From Manihot esculenta (lineage: Eukaryota > Streptophyta > Magnoliopsida > Malpighiales > Euphorbiaceae), in assembly GCF_001659605.2 (NCBI RefSeq), contig NC_035164.2, positions 1,761,001 through 1,825,000 on the forward strand: a stretch of DNA of 64,000 nt, in the 5' to 3' direction. The notes beneath the pieces are model-generated. The model was not told the DNA's origin and did not search any database. It saw only the letters and a list, made by a program, of their open reading frames with translations. The position numbers and the translations under genes are program-made. Shown here in pieces: positions 61,801 to 64,000 of the stretch. Numbering within the stretch: position 1 is the stretch's first letter; each line of letters begins with the position of its first letter.

Positions 61801-62213
61801 TAAAGGATCCTTGATATCCCAGTCAATTTCTAAAGTTTGACAGAGATTAGAAAGTGAATAAAGTTCAATCAACTTTCAAAACTTCTACTACTACAGAACA
61901 TTAGCAATGAAGGCTACATTACTACAGAACAAACAATACTCAAAAATTAAAACCCTAACTACCCAGATGAGATTTAAATGGCATGCTGAAATTCCATTGC
62001 TTAAAAATGATAAAATAGACACTTTAATGCAGTAGCAAAGAAGATAAAAATCCTAACTACCCATAAGAGGATTTTGAACAATGAGCAGAAAATGGTAGAA
62101 TTAGTAAGACGATAAAAGGGTAGATTTCCAGTTGAAGGAAGAAACCTTTTCTGATTAATAACAGGGGAACTGAGAAGTTGGTCTTCAGATTCGAAATCGA
62201 GAGGATCGTCCAT
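52885..62213 (-). CDS. Twelve-exon gene, possible ASAP1/NSE6-like (CANIN family) Smc5/6 subunit
   Basis: Minus-strand exons: 62213-62146, 61665-61494, 61401-61339, 61214-61109, 60828-60724, 60643-60567, 60474-60357, 54761-54689, 54540-54349, 53786-53666, 53230-53006, 52932-52885; 455 aa, every junction GT-AG, all phases agree. It starts MDDPLDFESED; in-frame Mets at 62222 and 62228 are alternatives. Visible parts: an acidic start, a basic KKVIGLDELLTDYF...KRAKAKK region, then an all-helical body (EELRTSACDFWW, LVKFLICLSLDRQLQGL, LRSAVSYQILLACFD, FKMYIYLVLTENWLLSNP). From memory this resembles the plant SNI1-associated protein ASAP1, an NSE6 analogue that loads Smc5/6 in DNA repair; that assignment is tentative. 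Intron 7 (60356-54762, 5.6 kb) contains nested retroelements, yet the coding frame is intact. Confidence 0.8.
55865..56122 (+). repeat. Left LTR of the rearranged element, lacking its last about 50 bp
   Basis: Aligns with the right LTR (shared GTATAAATGGGAGAGTGATG and ACCTAATTCTCTTCTCAC) but stops at CCTCATCCTTCTTC, where sequence switches to minus-strand RT. The GTATAAATG box followed by a pyrimidine-rich stretch looks like the LTR promoter. Confidence 0.8.
56124..59179 (-). pseudogene. Inverted gag-protease-RT start of the rearranged element
   Basis: On the minus strand: a gag N-terminal part with coiled coil (59179-58802), Retrotrans_gag core (58814-58212; WIRKCIKYFELCGVSKE, RIRQEGTIEEYQDKFEDL), an aspartic protease with SLVDSGGTHSFLD (near 57775), the TRIM insertion (56516-57494), then the linker and start of RT ending YASPVLLVKKKD at about 56125. 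Several frameshifts and stops. RT beyond KKKD, RNase H and most of integrase are missing from the element. Confidence 0.82.
56516..57494. mobile_element. TRIM-like element (979 bp) nested in the rearranged element
   Basis: Terminal direct repeats 56516-56637 (TGTTAAATTT ... ATTCAACA) and about 57392-57494 (TGCCATGCAA ... ATTCAACA), sharing TAGCTCAAGGGG and CGATGTAGGATTCAACA. Perfect 5 bp duplication CATCC (56511-56515, 57495-57499). The interior is GC-rich and has no gag-pol. Open frames in it have no family support. The primer binding site was not identified, so its strand is left open. Confidence 0.82.
59303..59729 (+). pseudogene. Integrase C-terminal end of the rearranged element
   Basis: Plus strand: FKLAARYYGP-like start, then VAYKLQLPPKSTVHPVFHVSLL and a chromodomain-like EATWEDQTFLLSQF tail. 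The frame runs about 40 bases into the LTR. Its strand is opposite to the gag/protease part. Confidence 0.82.
59690..60004 (+). repeat. Right (3') LTR of the rearranged element
   Basis: 315 bp with TG...CA ends. It follows the plus-strand integrase tail directly, as expected for a 3' LTR. Confidence 0.85.
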
Positions 62214-63186
62214 GTTCACCATCTCCATCTCTCTCCCTCTCACTGTATTCCTAAATTTTAAGATTGAAGCGCGAAAGCGAGCGCGGTTTCCCAACACAGA
62301 GTATTTATGTACACTAAAAACAATTTTTTTATTAGACTTTCAATTCGCCACGGCTCTAAAATTTATTAATAAAATTTAATATTATTTTTTAAAAAAAATA
62401 TATATTATTATCAAATAACCATTCTGTCCTCTAAAAAAATTGTCCATTTTAAATTATTTTATTAAATTATTTTTATTTCATTTAGTTATTTTTAATTTAA
62501 TAATTTTTTATTATAAATTTTTTTATTGTTTATAACCTGGCATTTTACAATTATTTATTTTTTTAATCTCTATCTCTTTATTTTCTACTTTAATTATGAA
62601 AAAAGGAAGAAACTTTAAAAAGTAATAGAAGAGGAAAAAAATAAATTCTTTTATATGATTTGAATACCTTACACAATATGTAAGAAATACAATTTTTTTA
62701 GTAGAATAAAAGGAATTTGAGAAATTAAATTATCATCATTTCTCTTATTTATTTAGCGTCTAAATAAAAAAAAAGATAGAAATTCAAATTTTTTATTCTC
62801 TTTCCTCCATTTTTTATCACAATCCAGACAGTGTAAATTCATATTTTGGTTAAATTTCAATCTCATTGATATAAATCACTTTGATGTCTTAAAATCTCAT
62901 TATTTTTATTAATAGTAATATAATGAATAGAGTAATAAGTTTGGAAAAATTAAAGTTAAAATTATATTATTAAATAATATAATCGAAATGAAACTTGTGT
63001 GCTGCGATGAGTCACCTTGTAAGAAAGAATATGAGTTGGTTTGCGCCTATATGGCGGCCATTCCGATGTAAGAAAATGGTAATGATAAAAGATTACTTAA
63101 AACTCAAAAATAGTTATATAAAAATACAATCATTATCGTTTATATCATAAAAAAATAGAATTAATTATCGCATCTCCTAAAAATTC
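62214..63186. other. Promoter side of the 12-exon gene and intergenic DNA
   Basis: The first about 90 bases are the probable 5' UTR. The rest is AT-rich with no gene. The downstream part around 62880-63060 shows nothing recognisable. Confidence 0.5.
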
Positions 63187-63330
63187 AATTAGTATCGGCT
63201 AATTGATAGGGTATCCTGTTATTATAAGTGTAATAGGAATCTGCTGGATTGCATTCTTTAATAAGTTTTTCTATAGTTGAGAGAGTAAGTCTTGACGAAA
63301 AGTTGAGACCTATAGTGTTCGGGTCTTTTT
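63187..63330 (+). repeat. Dispersed repeat shared with 33655-33830
   Basis: Contains TATCGGCTAATTGATAGG, ATTATAAGTGTAATAGGAATC and GTAAGTCTTGAC in the same order as the copy near 33.7 kb, at similar spacing. Confidence 0.5.
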
Positions 63331-63445
63331 TTCTTTCGATAGGATCATGAATAGCTAGAGTGAGTAGTAATAAAAAAAAAAAAAAAGGGAAATTGACCAT
63401 GAATTACAATTGAAATAAAAATTACATTATGCAGGAAAGGAAAAT

Positions 63446-63587
63446 TTAAATGAGGCGTTTTAGCATGTCATTATTCATCAGCTCAATCCTTGTCTCTCTG
63501 AATTTCTTGTATGTATCATCACTGCCAAATTTTCTTGTCCTGACCACCAATATCAGTGAAACAAAAGCTCCAAATAAAGCTGGCTTT
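63446..63587 (-). CDS. Probable last exon of an unidentified membrane protein gene
   Basis: On the minus strand, a TGTTACAG acceptor precedes an open frame with KPALFGAFVSLILVVRTRKF, then a charged helix (DDTYKKFRETRIELMNNDMLK) and stop TAA at 63446-63448. One hydrophobic segment followed by a basic, amphipathic tail suggests the end of a small membrane protein. The exon begins in phase 2. The earlier exons are not recognisable in the remaining 400 bases and probably lie beyond the window. Confidence 0.5.
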
Positions 63588-64000
63588 CTGTAACATTCAA
63601 CACCAATGCAAACCAATTCCTTCACTGCTCATCTATCTAAACCCTTAGCTTTTTAGCTATCTGGTTGCCTCATTGTCATACAAAATTCCAGTGACCTGCA
63701 CATTCAGTATATATGACCCAACAGGACTTTCCAATTGGCCACAATTGAACAATGTGGAGCAGTCCTTGAGGCCACAGAGCTCAGAAATTGCGGCAAAAAG
63801 CAACAGGCCACTATGCACCAAATCAGAATCCCACAATGACTGTGTTAATCATAGTAACTTAGAATTTTGGGTATATTTTTCTTATAAATCAAATAATAAC
63901 CCGATCTGAAAAATTATTCACTGTAATTTGAATTAAATAAATAATTGGAATCCGTATTGAAAGCGGAGGAGAGAGCTGATAGGCCCGAGCTCATAGGCAT
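63588..64000. other. Right-edge sequence, unassigned
   Basis: If the exon at 63446 is real, this is its upstream intron or a further exon. The segment 63690-63840 has more even base composition than its surroundings, but no protein family could be recognised on either strand. Confidence 0.35.

Noticed and set aside
1..64000. CRISPR array, operon, phage or plasmid system, rRNA or tRNA genes
   Set aside because: None was found: no regularly spaced direct repeats with unique spacers, no prokaryotic gene arrangement, and no tRNA-like or rRNA-like segment that I could recognise by eye.

Overview
This is a 64 kb stretch of a dicot plant nuclear genome. It is AT-rich, the genes are intron-rich with GT-AG (and two GC-AG) introns, and plant-only families (SOSEKI, CHY-RING E3 ligase, plant shugoshin) sit among nested LTR retrotransposons, LINE remnants, MITEs and a Mutator-like foldback element. 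A rosid such as a member of the Euphorbiaceae would fit, but that is a guess. All exon models were built by hand from reading frame, splice dinucleotides and family similarity.

Layout. 1-5697: the 3' part of a Ty3/gypsy (Tekay-like) element with a 2.2 kb 3' LTR, inserted next to a decayed Ty1/copia gag-protease region (5746-7330). 8482-17710, + strand: a three-HMA-domain membrane protein gene, then two tandem CHY zinc-finger genes. The first has lost its RING; the second is a complete RZPF34/MIEL1-like E3 ligase with two GC-AG introns. 19200-25440: a LINE RNase H region split by a full-length but dead copia element (TSD TATGA), itself split by a MITE. 28545-31438, - strand: a SOSEKI polarity gene. 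32-40 kb: AT-rich repeat-dense intergenic DNA. 40338-41217, -: a short coiled-coil/polyproline protein. 41.6-48.5 kb: intergenic, with an 809 bp copia deletion derivative (TSD AGAAG) and a 1 kb Mutator-like foldback element (9 bp TSD) carrying a long GAA tract. 48497-51224, -: a shugoshin gene with two apparent lesions. 52885-62213, -: a 12-exon gene that may encode an ASAP1/NSE6-like (CANIN family) Smc5/6 subunit. Its 5.6 kb intron 7 contains a gypsy-type element with an inverted core (TSD GTGAC), in which a TRIM element (TSD CATCC) is nested. 63446-63587, -: the last exon of a gene running off the right edge.

Functionally this is an ordinary multi-gene plant locus rather than an operon: chromosome-segregation or repair candidates (shugoshin, the Smc5/6-subunit candidate), a polarity protein, a ubiquitin ligase and a metal-domain protein. 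I found no CRISPR, phage or convincing new multi-gene system. The most unusual points are the inverted-core retroelement with intact target duplication, the shugoshin splice/frame lesions, the RING-less CHY duplicate lying 53 bp behind the HMA-membrane gene in a splice-compatible frame, and the GAA-rich Mutator-like element.
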